Shown one piece after another: positions 54,199-64,000 of a DNA stretch of 64,000 nt (position 1 is its first letter; each line of letters starts with the position of its first letter). A model generated the notes under the pieces. The model searched no databases and had not been told where the DNA came from. It worked only from the letters and a program-made list of their open reading frames with translations. The DNA comes from Zingiber officinale. Lineage: Eukaryota > Streptophyta > Magnoliopsida > Zingiberales > Zingiberaceae. The translations under genes and the position numbers were made by a program. Where the stretch lies: contig NC_056001.1 of NCBI RefSeq assembly GCF_018446385.1, positions 11,154,672 to 11,218,671 of the forward strand, in the 5' to 3' direction.

Positions 54199-56777
54199 AT
54201 GGCAAGCAATCTATCTTCGACAGCGTCTGTCACTCAACCCGAATCCGGGATTCTTAGAAGAAAGTCAAATGACATCGGATGGGAGTTTGAGATATTGATT
54301 GATCCTAAGAACCTCGACAAAATTAAATGCAAGTTATGTGGAAAAACAATGTCAGGGGAGTGTATAGGATCAAGGAGCACATTGGAAATATACCTGGAAA
54401 TGTATCTGGTTATCGAAAAGCATCTCAAGAAGACAAAAATAAGTGCAAACAGGCTATTTTAGAAGGGAGAAACAGAAAGAAGAACAAAATAATGGAAGAA
54501 CAAAGTTGTAGAGCAGAGGTGACTATTTCTCTAGACGAAGAAGGTCTTGAAATTGAAGGGATGGATGGAATTAAAAAACCTCTTCCACTTGGCCCCATGG
54601 ATAGATATGCATCAGTAATTGCTCTAAAAAATATAAGTTCAAGTGGGAGTAAAGTGTTTCGCCAAAAAAATATAAATTAAGCTCTTTTCAAAGAGAGAAC
54701 TCAACAAGTTCAATAATATGTTGGGAGATGGGTTTATCAAAATGGAATCTTATTCTATGCTGTTGATAATGATGTGGCTTCAAGCAACTAATGGAGACAG
54801 TGGGTCAATTTGGACCAGGATTCAAGCCTCCAACTCAATATCAACTTAGGGAGCCACTGTTGAAAGCCGAAGTCGAAAGAACAAAACAATTATTGAAGAA
54901 ACATGAAGAAGAATGGGCAAAGAATGGGTGGTCGATTATGATAGATGCATGGAGTGATAGAAAAAGAAGAAACATCTTAAATTTGTGTGTTAATTGCAAG
55001 GAGGGTACTACATTTTTAGAGTCTAAGGAGTCTTCAAACGAGACGCACACAGCTGAACTTATTTTTGAGTATGTTGACAAGTGTGTTGAACAAGTACGAG
55101 CTCAGAATATTGTTCAGATTATAACAGACAATGCCACCAATAATATGGTTGCAGCTAAATTAATGAGAGAAAAACGACCTAGGATTTTTTGGAGTTCATG
55201 TGCAACTCACATGGTTAATCTCATACTTGAAAGTATTGGTAAACTTCCACGATATAAAAAGGTTATTGAGCAAGCCAAGTCTTTTACCATTTTCATCTAT
55301 GCTCACCATAAGACTTTGTCATTGATAAGAAGTTTCACGAAGAAGAGAGATATAGTCCGACCAAGACTTACCAAGTTTACATCAAATTTCTTCACATTGC
55401 AAAGTTTGATTGAAGGGGAGCCTTGGCGCAACGGTAAAGTTATTGCCATGTGACCAAAAGGTCACGGGTTCGAATCCTGGAAACAACCTCTTGCAAAAAA
55501 CAGGGTAAGACTGCGTACAATGGATCCTTCCCCGGAACCCCGCATGGCGGGAGCTTCGTGCATTGGGTTGTTTTTTTTTTTCCAAAGTTTGATTGAAAAG
55601 ACAGCTAGTTTAAGGGTCATGTTTACAAGTGATATGTGGGAGAAATGTAAATGGTCAAAAACAAACAAAGGAAATTGGCTTATTCTACAGTGATGAGCAT
55701 GAGTTTTTGGAATAGTGTGAGACTTTGTTTGAAAATATTTGCTCCTTTGGTAAGTGTTCTTCGATTAGTAAATGGAGATAGAAAGTCATCGATGGGGTTT
55801 CTATATGGGGAGCTTCTTCAAGCTAAAGAAGATATCAAAGTGGCTCTGAACAACGTGGAATCAAATTATCAGCCTATCATAGTTATTATTGAGTCAAAAA
55901 TGAAAAATAGACTTGATACACCATTGCATACCACTGTCTTTTTGTTGAATCCTTATTTTTACTATAAAGATAGTTCTATTGCTTTTTATGAGGAGGTTAC
56001 GGCGGGGATTTTTGAATGCATGGAAATTTTGCATGCCAATGAGTTAGATCTAAAAGATACAATTATTAACAAGGAATTTGCAAAATATAGAGATAAGACT
56101 GAGTTATTTGGAAAAACATTGGCAGCAAAAGCATGTGGAAAAAATGATGATACATTTGATCCATGTGCATGGTGGAGTACTTACGGTGCTTACACACCCA
56201 ACTTGCTAAGGGTGGCATTGAGGATACTTTCATTAACTACAAGTTCATCTGGGTGTGAAAGAAATTAGAGTACATTTAAAAGAGTAAGTTTTAAACTTTC
56301 AGTCTTTAATTAAATTAGCTATAATTTTTAACATTTATATTCATATACTAACTATAATATTTGCTTTTTTTTTTTTTTTAGATTCATACAAAGAAAAGAA
56401 ATAAGTTGGATGTCAATAGGTTGAACAATCTAGTATTTGTCCAATTTAATGCTAGATTGTTGAACAAACAAAAAAGAGAAAAATAAAGGAATGTCCATGT
56501 CCTTCTTGCAAAAGATGCTTTAAATGCACAAGGTTGGATTGTGGATGGTGGGGAAGATGATGAAGTTGAACTAGGTTTCGGGCTCACTTGGCAAATGGTT
56601 GATGAAGCAAGTGGAGCAGATGAAAATTTACAACCCCGAAGAAGCTCTAGAGTGAGAGAACTTTATGAAAATGATTTTGCATCCGAAGAAGAAGAGGAGG
56701 ATCACATTAATGATATTGAGTTTGTGTTAGATGAAGAACAAGTTATTGAAAATTATGGAGAAAAAGAAGTAGAATAA
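54199..56777 (+). pseudogene. hAT transposase, broken but more complete, copy 2
   Basis: Same domain order as the copy at 29,214. Two frames broken in copy 1 are intact here: RYASVIALKNISSSGS (54,595-54,650), and SIAFYEEVTAGIFECMEILH (near 55,980-56,035), so 55,651-56,268 reads through 205 codons. Defects shared with copy 1 are the frameshift after TMSG, the Tyr in place of the last BED-finger Cys, the TAG after CERN and the SINE, so these predate the duplication. Confidence 0.88.
55415..55582 (+). mobile_element. Au-type tRNA-derived SINE, copy 2
   Basis: Same insertion with CAAAGTTTGATTGAA duplications at 55,400-55,414 and 55,583-55,597. Confidence 0.92.
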
Positions 56778-57415
56778 ATATGAGTCTATGAGATATTATT
56801 AGTTGTGTAATTTTAAACTCATTTTGTTAATACATGATATATGTTATTCAACAATTATATTTTGCTTAGTGGTTCACAATGATGTAATCTTGATTTGAAC
56901 TCTTGCTACTATTTTGATATTTTCTAATGTTTTTCACCATTAAAGTTGTTTTAGCTTATAGCAAGGTTTTAAAATTCGAGTTGGATATATATTCTACTGT
57001 TTACTACATAATCTATGATGACTTACTGCATGTTCTACTGTTCAACTGTTTCTTTTGCTCGTATTTACTTAGTCTATTATATTTCCTTTGCACAAAATTG
57101 TTAGTTTTCTTTTCTAATTTTTTATTTTTTGGTATTGGAAAGTATGCATTTATGCATACATAGTTAGATCTCCATTACTATGAAATTGTTTAATACAACA
57201 TTCAGATTTGCATATGACATTGTCCACAGTCCACATAAAACATGGGATACCGATGAATCCGCCTAGGGACGCCTAGGCGCTAGGCGCTGGTCTACCGCCC
57301 GACTAGCGCCTAGCGAATTTTAGAACCTTGTTATTAACTAAATTATCATGCAAATTTTTTAAATTATTACTGACAGGGGTATTTTGATAAATAGTACTAA
57401 CCTCAAGTGCAACCC

Positions 57416-57652
57416 CTAATCCCGTAGGCTTTTTTGTTGGTTCAGACTCGTGTTTGGATTTAACTTTGACTTGATCTGTAATTTTGATAGATCCTCATGA
57501 AGCTTGGTTAGGTGAGTCCAAAACTTGTAGGCATCTTGGTGTTCTTCAATTCTGCATGTAATTTCGTTAGGTAATAAACTTAAATTAAACTTATTAGCTT
57601 TGTGTTTGCTTCTGTGTCTTAGGTGAATCGCCTTAGTTACGAAGCATTCCAT
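57416..57652 (-). pseudogene. Gag (UBN2-like) remnant of the LARD-like element, copy 2
   Basis: Identical frame to 32,434-32,670. Confidence 0.5.
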
Positions 57653-57984
57653 CTGATGCTTCTATACTCTATAGTAGTCCATTTCCTATGGCGATGGTTC
57701 GTTAACATTTCACTCGAGCGTCTCTTTGTGTTCCATTTTTCTTGCACAATACAGTTAAAAAGAAATGCCAATATTAGGTCTTGAGGTAAGTAGTGTGGGA
57801 GGAGAGATAAAAATAAGGCTCGAGTGGTGTTGTACCAAGTTCGAGTAAAAATCGAACGAGAAAGAATTATCTGAAGAGGTAAACTTTACCAATTCAAATA
57901 AGGTACAAAAAACTGAAATATGAAAAGAAATAAAACAATTCCCCCGGCTTGATTGGTGGTTTCACCAATTTAGAGCAGAACCTT

Positions 57985-57996
57985 GCTCTGATACCA
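57985..57996 (-). promoter_or_regulatory. Primer binding site of the LARD-like element, copy 2
   Basis: The minus strand reads TGGTATCAGAGC. Confidence 0.85.
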
Positions 57997-57998
57997 CT

Positions 57999-59317
57999 TG
58001 TTGGATTGAGACGCAAAGGCGGGGGTTGAATCACGTGGTTTAAAAAATTTACTTTTTCGGTTTTGAAATAAGTACACAGCGGAAAAAACTAAACACAAAA
58101 GTAAAACAGAAAACTCGAACTCGGTTGTTTTTACTTGGTTCGAAGTATTCGGCGGCTCCTACTCTAAAACTCAGGTCTCGCGGATCTATTGATGGGTAAT
58201 CCATTAATAACATTTTCGATAACCGTCGGAAGAGGGAATCAAGTATAAAAAGAATACGAAAAGTGTAACAAGTTACACTTTCCTTTATGCAACAATTAAG
58301 TACAATATTAAACGTTTGTTACCCAACACCTTCGAAGATGATCGGATCAGGCTTGGTGTTGAACGACTCCTCAGCAGTAGTTGAGCACAGTAGTGTTGTA
58401 ACAAAGCAGTAGCACGAAGCCGGAGCAGTCAGAACGACAAACGGACTCGTAGAAGCTTGTAGAAGAGTTGTGGCTTGAATGCTACTCGAACAAGGCTTAT
58501 ATAGGCTGTGGAAGGCACCTTCAACCTCCTTCGAGGCGCCTCCACAAACAAATTTTAGCCCCTTATCTTTGATGATGATAAAATCTACAATTTCGATTTT
58601 TATCCTCTGGAAGACGCCTTCAAAGCTCTTCAAGGCGCCTTCCAGTAAGATCAAAGCGCCTCTAGAAGCATGTGAGGCGCCTCCAACTGCTGGTTTGACA
58701 CAACAATCTTCCGGAGGCTATATCTTTTGACTCTGAACTCGGAATCAAGTTCTGTCAGTTGTCACACGTGCAGAATTCGAAGGTCTACGTTTGTCTCTAC
58801 AACATAGAATTAGAAAAATATATGCATGAACAGTTTATATAGATTTATGAGTTAGATCATGTCTTTTCGAGACTAGGATATAGTTTGGGTCTCAATTTAG
58901 GTTTTCGAAATGGACCTAAATTGGACCGACGTCTACTGTCCTTTTAAATGAGGCGCGTCCTCACTGAGTCACTTTCCTCCAACGACTTACCTCCACTTAT
59001 CAAATGTCAAATTACCTCCTTGACGTCCAATCTAACCCACTAGGTTTTCCTGTCGGAATCGCACATCTGGATTTCTTCTATTGGGAATCGAACATCTCAA
59101 CCTCTTACTAGAATTACACATCCGGACTTCAATCCATTAGGAATCAAACATCCCGACCTCTTGCCAGAATCCCACATTTGGACTTCGCCAATCGGGAATC
59201 ACACATCTCGACTGGACTTCCTGCCGGTGTCTGATCCTCTTGACCCGTCAAGTTAGTCAACCTGTGCACTCGGTAACAAGGTTAGTTCAATAACCATTGA
59301 TGTCAAATGCACCAACA
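57999..59317 (-). repeat. 5' LTR of the LARD-like element, copy 2
   Basis: Same length (1,319 bp) and, as far as read, the same sequence as 33,017-34,335. Confidence 0.8.
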
Positions 59318-60035
59318 CGGCATCCTCGAAAGAAGGTTCCAGTTTATGTATATGCCTTGGTGGCAGAATATTCCTTGACGAGTAGTTATTCTCTGACAAG
59401 TTGTTATGATTCCCTGATAATGTTGTCTCCTGGACACAGTCCGATCGACTTAGTAGTTGATTGGCTATATGATAGGAGACTGACATGAGAAGTGGGGAGC
59501 TAAGTCCCTTAAGTTTGACCGACTATTTAGTCGACCGACCACATGCTGAGAGTTGCATTGTAGGAGCGGGGAACTGGGCCCCGTATGTTCAATCATTGCT
59601 GGAGCCGACTAGGTGTACTCTATGTATCTTAGCACTGAGGATTGGAGCGCTAAGTCCCCTAAGTCTGACCGGCTCTGGGGCCAGCCGACCGTATGTTGAG
59701 AGACTTGTGCTTGGAGAATGGGAGACATGACCTCGTAAATCTGATTGGTGCTGGAGCTGGCCGAGTATAATCTGTGTATCTTGGCACTGAGAAATGGAGT
59801 GCTAAGTCCCCTAAGTCCGACCAGCTCTCGGGTCCACCGACTTTGGGGCTGACCAGCTCTGGGGCCGACAGGCTTCATACGGAGTGCCTTAGCGCTAAGA
59901 GTGACTTGTTTAGCTGCATATATGCTGACTCTGACCACCACCTCACCCTGACTTTGACCGTTACCTCACCTTAACTTTGATTGCCACATCATTTTGACCA
60001 TTGATTCCACATTACCCTTGGGGCCACTCTCAACA
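59318..60035 (-). repeat. LTR-like sequence with 150-bp tandem repeats, copy 2
   Basis: As 34,336-35,047, with a few differences near 59,480-59,545 where copy 2 has extra bases (GACTGACATGAG; GACCGACCACATGCTGAG). Confidence 0.55.
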
Positions 60036-60570
60036 CACCGTAACATCATGTTTTCCCTAGTATATTGACGGACAAGGACCAGGAGTGCTTGAGTTGGATG
60101 AAAGTCTATTGGATGAAATTATGGCGTACTCCTGTATTGTACGATCTACTAAAATGTAGAAATAAACGATGGAAAGAGCATGTTTTTTTCTCTTTCTTCT
60201 AAGAAGGCACAATAGCGACTTTAGTCCTAATAAATCTTGAGGATTTAGCGATATTGGAACACGGAATTAGGTGAAGACTTCTTCCTATTTAGATTAAAGA
60301 AAGCAGTTCCTTTTCAAAAAAATTTAATGTGTCCCTATCTTGGCAACTTCATCATCATTTTTCGTCTAGTCTTTCTCTAGATTTCTTTTTCTGGGATTAA
60401 GGCACAAAGGTAGTTTGACTTCTCTAAGAATAACGATTAAGAAAACTCGCTTCTTAACTACTCATAATATAATGGGTTTTCAGGTGGTGGAAACAAATTC
60501 AGTCTTAAGCCTATTGTATCTTTTACAATTTACATATATAGAATTGCTCTCGACATCAAGGAGCAGTGAC
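60036..60570. other. No recognisable feature, copy 2
   Basis: As 35,048-35,582. Confidence 0.4.
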
Positions 60571-60575
60571 AAAAG

Positions 60576-61642
60576 TGTTGGGTTTTTCGGGCCGCGAAAA
60601 CCACTTTTCGCGTCGCGGAAACCCCGAAATCCCCAGCCACAGATCCGTGCGAAGTAAAAAACTTTTGAAAACAAAATTACGAGTACGAGTTTACCAACCT
60701 ATAGATCTATACTATAACTATATGTTAAGAGTTTTTACCCTTGATGCGTGCCTTTCGCGAATCCCACTCGTCCAAAGGTGTCGGATCTCAAGATTGTCAA
60801 AGTAGACAACCCTCTAGAAGTATCCACACGAACACAAGAAGGAGATCACCAAACTAAAGTGTGCTAGCACCTTAGTAGGGTTCGGCAAGATGAGGAGAGG
60901 GAGAGCAAGAAGAGAGAACTCTAGGAGGAAGAAGAGTTGAATGAATCAATTAGCCTTGAATGAAAAAAATGAATTACCATTCATTTTGTGTGGCTGGCCA
61001 CATCAAGTGTAACTCCTCTCATTAATGTGGCCGGCCACATGAAAGCAAAGGAGAAGATGTAACTTCCATTAGGTGACACACTCATGTGTTAACTATGATG
61101 ATGTGGCACATCATCATTGGCCACTTAATGCCAAGTCACAAATGATGTGGCATGAAGTCAAGTCAAACTTGACTCTTCCTCTTCCTCTCAAGTCAAGTCA
61201 AACTTGACTTAATCTCTCTCATGGTTGATCTAATCCAACCATTTAATTCAAGCCAATTTAATATAATGAATCTAATTCATTTAATTAAATTGATTCAATG
61301 AGTCATAATTAGACTCATTGAACACATGAATCAACTTGAGTCTAACTCAATTAGCCCAATTAGGATTACTCTTAATCCAATTTGATTCATCACATAAATC
61401 TAATCCTCTTGGTTCATCATATGAACCTAATCTCCATCTAATTGTCCTTAGTGTGTGACCCTATAGAAACCCATTTAGGAGCATAAGTAATGAGCGGTAT
61501 CCAGCAACACATCATTACTACCCAAGTTACAAGAATGTTGAGATCCAACATCACCTTGTGACTACTAATTGTGACTCCTCACAATATATGACAAGTATCA
61601 TTCTATCCTAGATATCTAGATTGATCAATGTGAGGCATAGAC
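60576..61642 (-). mobile_element. Left part of the solo LTR, copy 2
   Basis: Starts TGTTGGGTTTTTCGGGCC after AAAAG, as in copy 1, and is cut at 61,642 by the gag-only element. From about 60,980 on it differs increasingly from 35,990-36,630; this version keeps regular GTGGCCGGCCACAT and TTGTGAC words. Confidence 0.8.
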
Positions 61643-62570
61643 TGTTGGACCCCGTGGTAGTTTTGATGTGATCAACCAAGTTGGTTAGGTCTTGCTTTGT
61701 GTTTGATCCCTGTGTCTGAGTGTGCAGGAGCTTAGGATCGCAGGAAGTCGAGCGGAAGACGCAACTAACGAGAAGGACGGCACGGGAAGGGAGCCGATGG
61801 GCTCGGTGCGTCCGAAGAACGAGAGAGCTGCGGAAGAGTACTCCGGTGGAACGAGAAGAACGTGCGCGGATGCTAGAGGAGAAGGTCGAGAATTGGGTTC
61901 GGGTGAGCCCTATTTCGGTTGGCCGCAATCACCCAAAAGAACGGAGCTTCAGAAGCCAAAGGGAAGAAGAAAAAGAGTCAAAAGAGGCTGAAATTACTGT
62001 AGCAGAAATTACTAAAGCAGGAACCTTGGAGGCGCCTTAAACATATTGAAGGCGCCTTAAACATATTCAAGGCGCCTTCAACATTGAAGGCGCCTTGAAA
62101 GGTTTGTTTAAGGCACCTTGAGCCAGGTCAGTTTGACCGTTTGCACTGCGGATAAAGTTTTATCTGCTGACCGAGCTGGAGGCACCTTGAACCTTGTTGG
62201 AGGCGCCTTGGACTCTCGGGATAAGATTTCCAAGACCTATATAAAGGCCCCTGGAGCTAGGAAAGTAACAACAACTCAAGCAATCAATTGTGTAGCCATT
62301 CCTAGCAATAGTTCTAAGCTTCCAAAGTGTAAAAGGTTTCTCCGCCTTCAGTAAAGGAGATTCTTTTTAGTGCGCTTCTCATTGTCCTGGATTAACAACC
62401 TCCTTGGTTGTAACCAGGTTAAAATCCTGTTTCTTTTTTGTTTACTGTTTTAATTACTTTACTGCTTTATTTACTATTGCACTAATTGAGTTGAAAGCAC
62501 GAGGAGGGTATAGTTTATTTTTGGTTTTCAGCAATTCACCCCCCTCTTGCCGGCCTCCGCTGCACCTACA
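61643..62570 (+). repeat. 5' LTR of the gag-only element, second copy
   Basis: 928 bp, TGTTGGACC...TGCACCTACA. It carries GGCGCC-centred palindromes at 62,030-62,100 (TTGAAGGCGCCTTAAA and similar). About 30 bases present in the 39,090 region of the first copy's 3' LTR are absent here near 61,870. Confidence 0.88.
62238..62245 (+). promoter_or_regulatory. TATA box of the gag-only element LTR
   Basis: TATATAAA followed by GGCCCCTGGAGC within the LTR, about 325 bases from its 3' end; a fitting position for the U3/R promoter. Confidence 0.6.
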
Positions 62571-62572
62571 AT

Positions 62573-62584
62573 TGGTATCAGAGC
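62573..62584 (+). promoter_or_regulatory. Primer binding site of the gag-only element
   Basis: TGGTATCAGAGC, exact initiator tRNA-Met type site, two bases after the LTR. Confidence 0.9.
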
Positions 62585-62634
62585 GAGACCGCTCAGAAGG
62601 ACTAATCGCCAACTGACGCACAACGATCAAAACG

Positions 62635-63450
62635 ATGGCCGGAGACAGTGACTACCCACCTGCATTCGAGGGGGAGTTTGCTTCATGGAAGCAAAAGATG
62701 GAGGTATACCTTAACTCTGATTTTTCTATTTATTTAATAATGAAATCTGGTTATGAAGCACCAAAGAAAGCAAACGGAGAAGAGCTCGAGAAATACCTCT
62801 GGAACGAGAAGCAACGTGACGAGTTTATGGCAAATGCACGTGCTGAATTTCATCTTCTAACCACAATACCAAATGAAGATCTCGACAAAGTTAAAGAGTA
62901 CAATAGCGCAAAAGAACTTTGGGAAAAGTTCTTAAAACTCCACGAAGAACAAATTGAAGTTGAATCCGACTCCTCGATAGACACTGATCCGACGTTAGAA
63001 GAGTCCGAAACTGAGGTAAGTGCCGAGACAGAACCAGTAACCGAACTCCAACTTGAAGACCTAGAATGCTCAACACAAATGAGCATCGATGAAGGGGGAG
63101 AAACATCAGAAGACGAAAATAACTTAACAGGGGGAGAATCAACCGCCGAAAGTCAGGTATGGTCTCCACATCTTGGCAAATTAATTGTTTCAATTGAAAT
63201 ATTACTGAAAGGTTTTCGTGAATTACAAATTATTTCGTCGAAAGAATATTTTAAATTAAAAACTGAAAAACTGTTAAAGAATATTGAGTTAAAAGACACA
63301 ATTTGTCAATTAAGAGATTTCGACAAACTAACAATAGAAAATATACAATTTTTTGCATGCTCAATATTTTTCGCTACAATTATAAAGAACTGTGATTTGA
63401 GAAATTATGAGAAGCTAAAATGGAAATTTAAAAATCATAGAGAATTTTGA
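62635..63450 (+). CDS. Open, internally shortened gag protein of a gag-only LTR element
   Basis: 271 codons without a stop from ATG 62,635, 50 bases after the primer site. The N-terminus MAGDSDYPPAFEGEFASWKQ, then KMEVYLNSDFSIYLIMKSGY, AEFHLLTTIPNEDLDKVK and SAKELWEKFLKLHEEQ is the first part of the UBN2-type gag. Compared with the gag at 9,881-11,323 it lacks the LRTQLTNLRM region, the rest of the fold and the CCHC zinc knuckle, and jumps in frame to the acidic Ser/Glu segment (MSIDEGGETSEDEN) and the coiled-coil-like tail (EYFKLKTEKLLKNIELKD). Product: a possible RNA-independent gag fragment; no enzyme domain. Whether it is made is unknown. The start is supported by the matching MAG start in the related element. 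Confidence 0.75.
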   Translation: MAGDSDYPPAFEGEFASWKQKMEVYLNSDFSIYLIMKSGYEAPKKANGEELEKYLWNEKQRDEFMANARAEFHLLTTIPNEDLDKVKEYNSAKELWEKFLKLHEEQIEVESDSSIDTDPTLEESETEVSAETEPVTELQLEDLECSTQMSIDEGGETSEDENNLTGGESTAESQVWSPHLGKLIVSIEILLKGFRELQIISSKEYFKLKTEKLLKNIELKDTICQLRDFDKLTIENIQFFACSIFFATIIKNCDLRNYEKLKWKFKNHREF

Positions 63451-64000
63451 TTTAAATTTAAATGTTAGTTAGACTTAGCGCTTTTCAGAGAAGAAAATTA
63501 AACAGAAAATTTCCTTATGCGGCTTTGATTAGAAAGTGGTTGTTGCTCCAATAACCAAGAAGGTCTAGTGCCTCGCCACTAACTGGAAGCCAAATATAGA
63601 AATAAAAGGTTTAATTAACTTTCTGGTAAAAGCATTAAAGTTAGAATAGAATAATGCTTTGAAAGTTGGTTTTAAACATTTTCTTGGAAAATTCAAAAAA
63701 AAAAAAATCATTTACCTTAGAATTTTTTTGGAAAATTCAAGAAATTCATTTTAGTTAGAAATTATTTGGAAAATTAATTTTACTCAGAAATTTTTTACCC
63801 CGTGTTTACCCCGTTTTTGCTAAATATTATTTTTACCCCGTTTTTACTATAATCAAAGGGGGAGAGAAAGCTTACAAGTTAAGGAAATAGGGATAAGTTA
63901 AGGGGGAGTTAGAAAGTTTAAATTTTTAATATTTTTCTAAAATGTGTTGCAATTTTATTTATTGCAAAATTTATGCTTAACATGCTAGTTTAGTCATTTT
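63451..64000 (+). other. Non-coding interior of the gag-only element
   Basis: AT-rich, no frames. It contains the conserved CTCCAATAACCAAGAAGG phrase and a run of TTTTACCCCG words at 63,790-63,845. Confidence 0.6.

Larger units (their letters stand above)
52823..57330 (+). mobile_element. hAT DNA transposon, copy 2
   Basis: 4,508 bp with the same TTATTAAC duplication (52,815-52,822 and 57,331-57,338). The 3' subterminal region (57,255-57,310) differs from copy 1 and shows a cleaner array of CGCCTAGGCG words. Confidence 0.9.
47806..59317 (-). mobile_element. Non-autonomous LTR element (LARD-like), copy 2
   Basis: LTRs 47,806-49,171 and 57,999-59,317, with the same primer site, purine tract and nested hAT as copy 1. 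The left LTR differs from copy 1 in two patches (47,830-48,055 and 48,870-49,030, including losses of up to a few tens of bases) while the rest is almost identical. Confidence 0.8.
42145..64000 (+). repeat. Second copy of the duplicated segment
   Basis: Repeats 17,114-38,791 in order and orientation and runs on to the window end. It starts directly after the gap, inside what is the right end of the palindromic element in copy 1. Confidence 0.95.
61643..64000 (+). mobile_element. Gag-only LTR element, plus strand, second copy (runs off the window)
   Basis: 5' LTR 61,643-62,570, primer site 62,573-62,584, gag 62,635-63,450, then non-coding interior. The 3' LTR would lie beyond 64,000. The interior shares with 9,740-9,820 (inverted) the phrase CTCCAATAACCAAGAAGG, and its LTR and gag resemble those of the element at 8,174-12,266, so the two families are related. 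No pol seen. Confidence 0.85.

Overview
This is nuclear DNA of a flowering plant. Its plant genes have GT-AG introns, and almost all the remainder is nested plant transposable elements (Cassandra TRIM, Copia relics, RTE LINE, hAT, tRNA-derived SINEs). The very GC-rich single-exon glutaredoxin-type gene points to a monocot. The style of the LTR families suggests Zingiberales, but that is a guess. No prokaryotic operon, CRISPR array or viral genome was seen.

Layout. 1-7.2 kb: a decayed minus-strand Copia element (protease, integrase, RT and RNase H traces), broken by a SINE-like insert and by a truncated LTR element with a 'putative gypsy-type transposase' ORF. 7.45-12.33 kb: a Cassandra TRIM (LTRs carrying 5S rRNA-like sequence) with a gag-only LTR element (TR-GAG type) inserted in one LTR; both insertions keep 5-bp target duplications. 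13.3-17.15 kb: a large palindrome with Mutator-like ends whose two arms each carry the first two exons of an ABCB transporter gene. 17.1-22.8 kb: the genic island, with a dead FIS1 copy, an intact GRXCR-type glutaredoxin gene (minus) and exon 1 of an autoinhibited Ca2+-ATPase gene (plus). 22.8-34.3 kb: a non-autonomous LTR element with an AT-rich interior, invaded by a 4.5-kb hAT element whose transposase gene in turn holds an Au-type SINE. 35.6-40.5 kb: a solo LTR containing a second gag-only LTR element. 40.7-41.5 kb: the 3' end of an RTE-type LINE. 42,045-42,144: a 100-N gap.

After the gap, 42,145-64,000 repeats 17,114-38,791 in the same order and orientation, almost base for base over long stretches, including every nested transposon junction. 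Because the repeat starts exactly at a 100-N scaffold join, an uncollapsed second haplotype (haplotig) is at least as likely as a real tandem duplication. The first copy has a patch (about 36.0-38.86 kb) crowded with small indels and TG-to-CG/C changes relative to the second copy, which looks like poor consensus near a contig end.

Working together: the only genes with a plausible cellular role are the divergently arranged GRXCR gene and the Ca2+-ATPase first exon, about 2.4 kb apart. Everything else is transposon biology. No wholly new system was found. The best candidate for a second look is the ABCB-carrying double palindrome, which could be transcribed into hairpin RNA.
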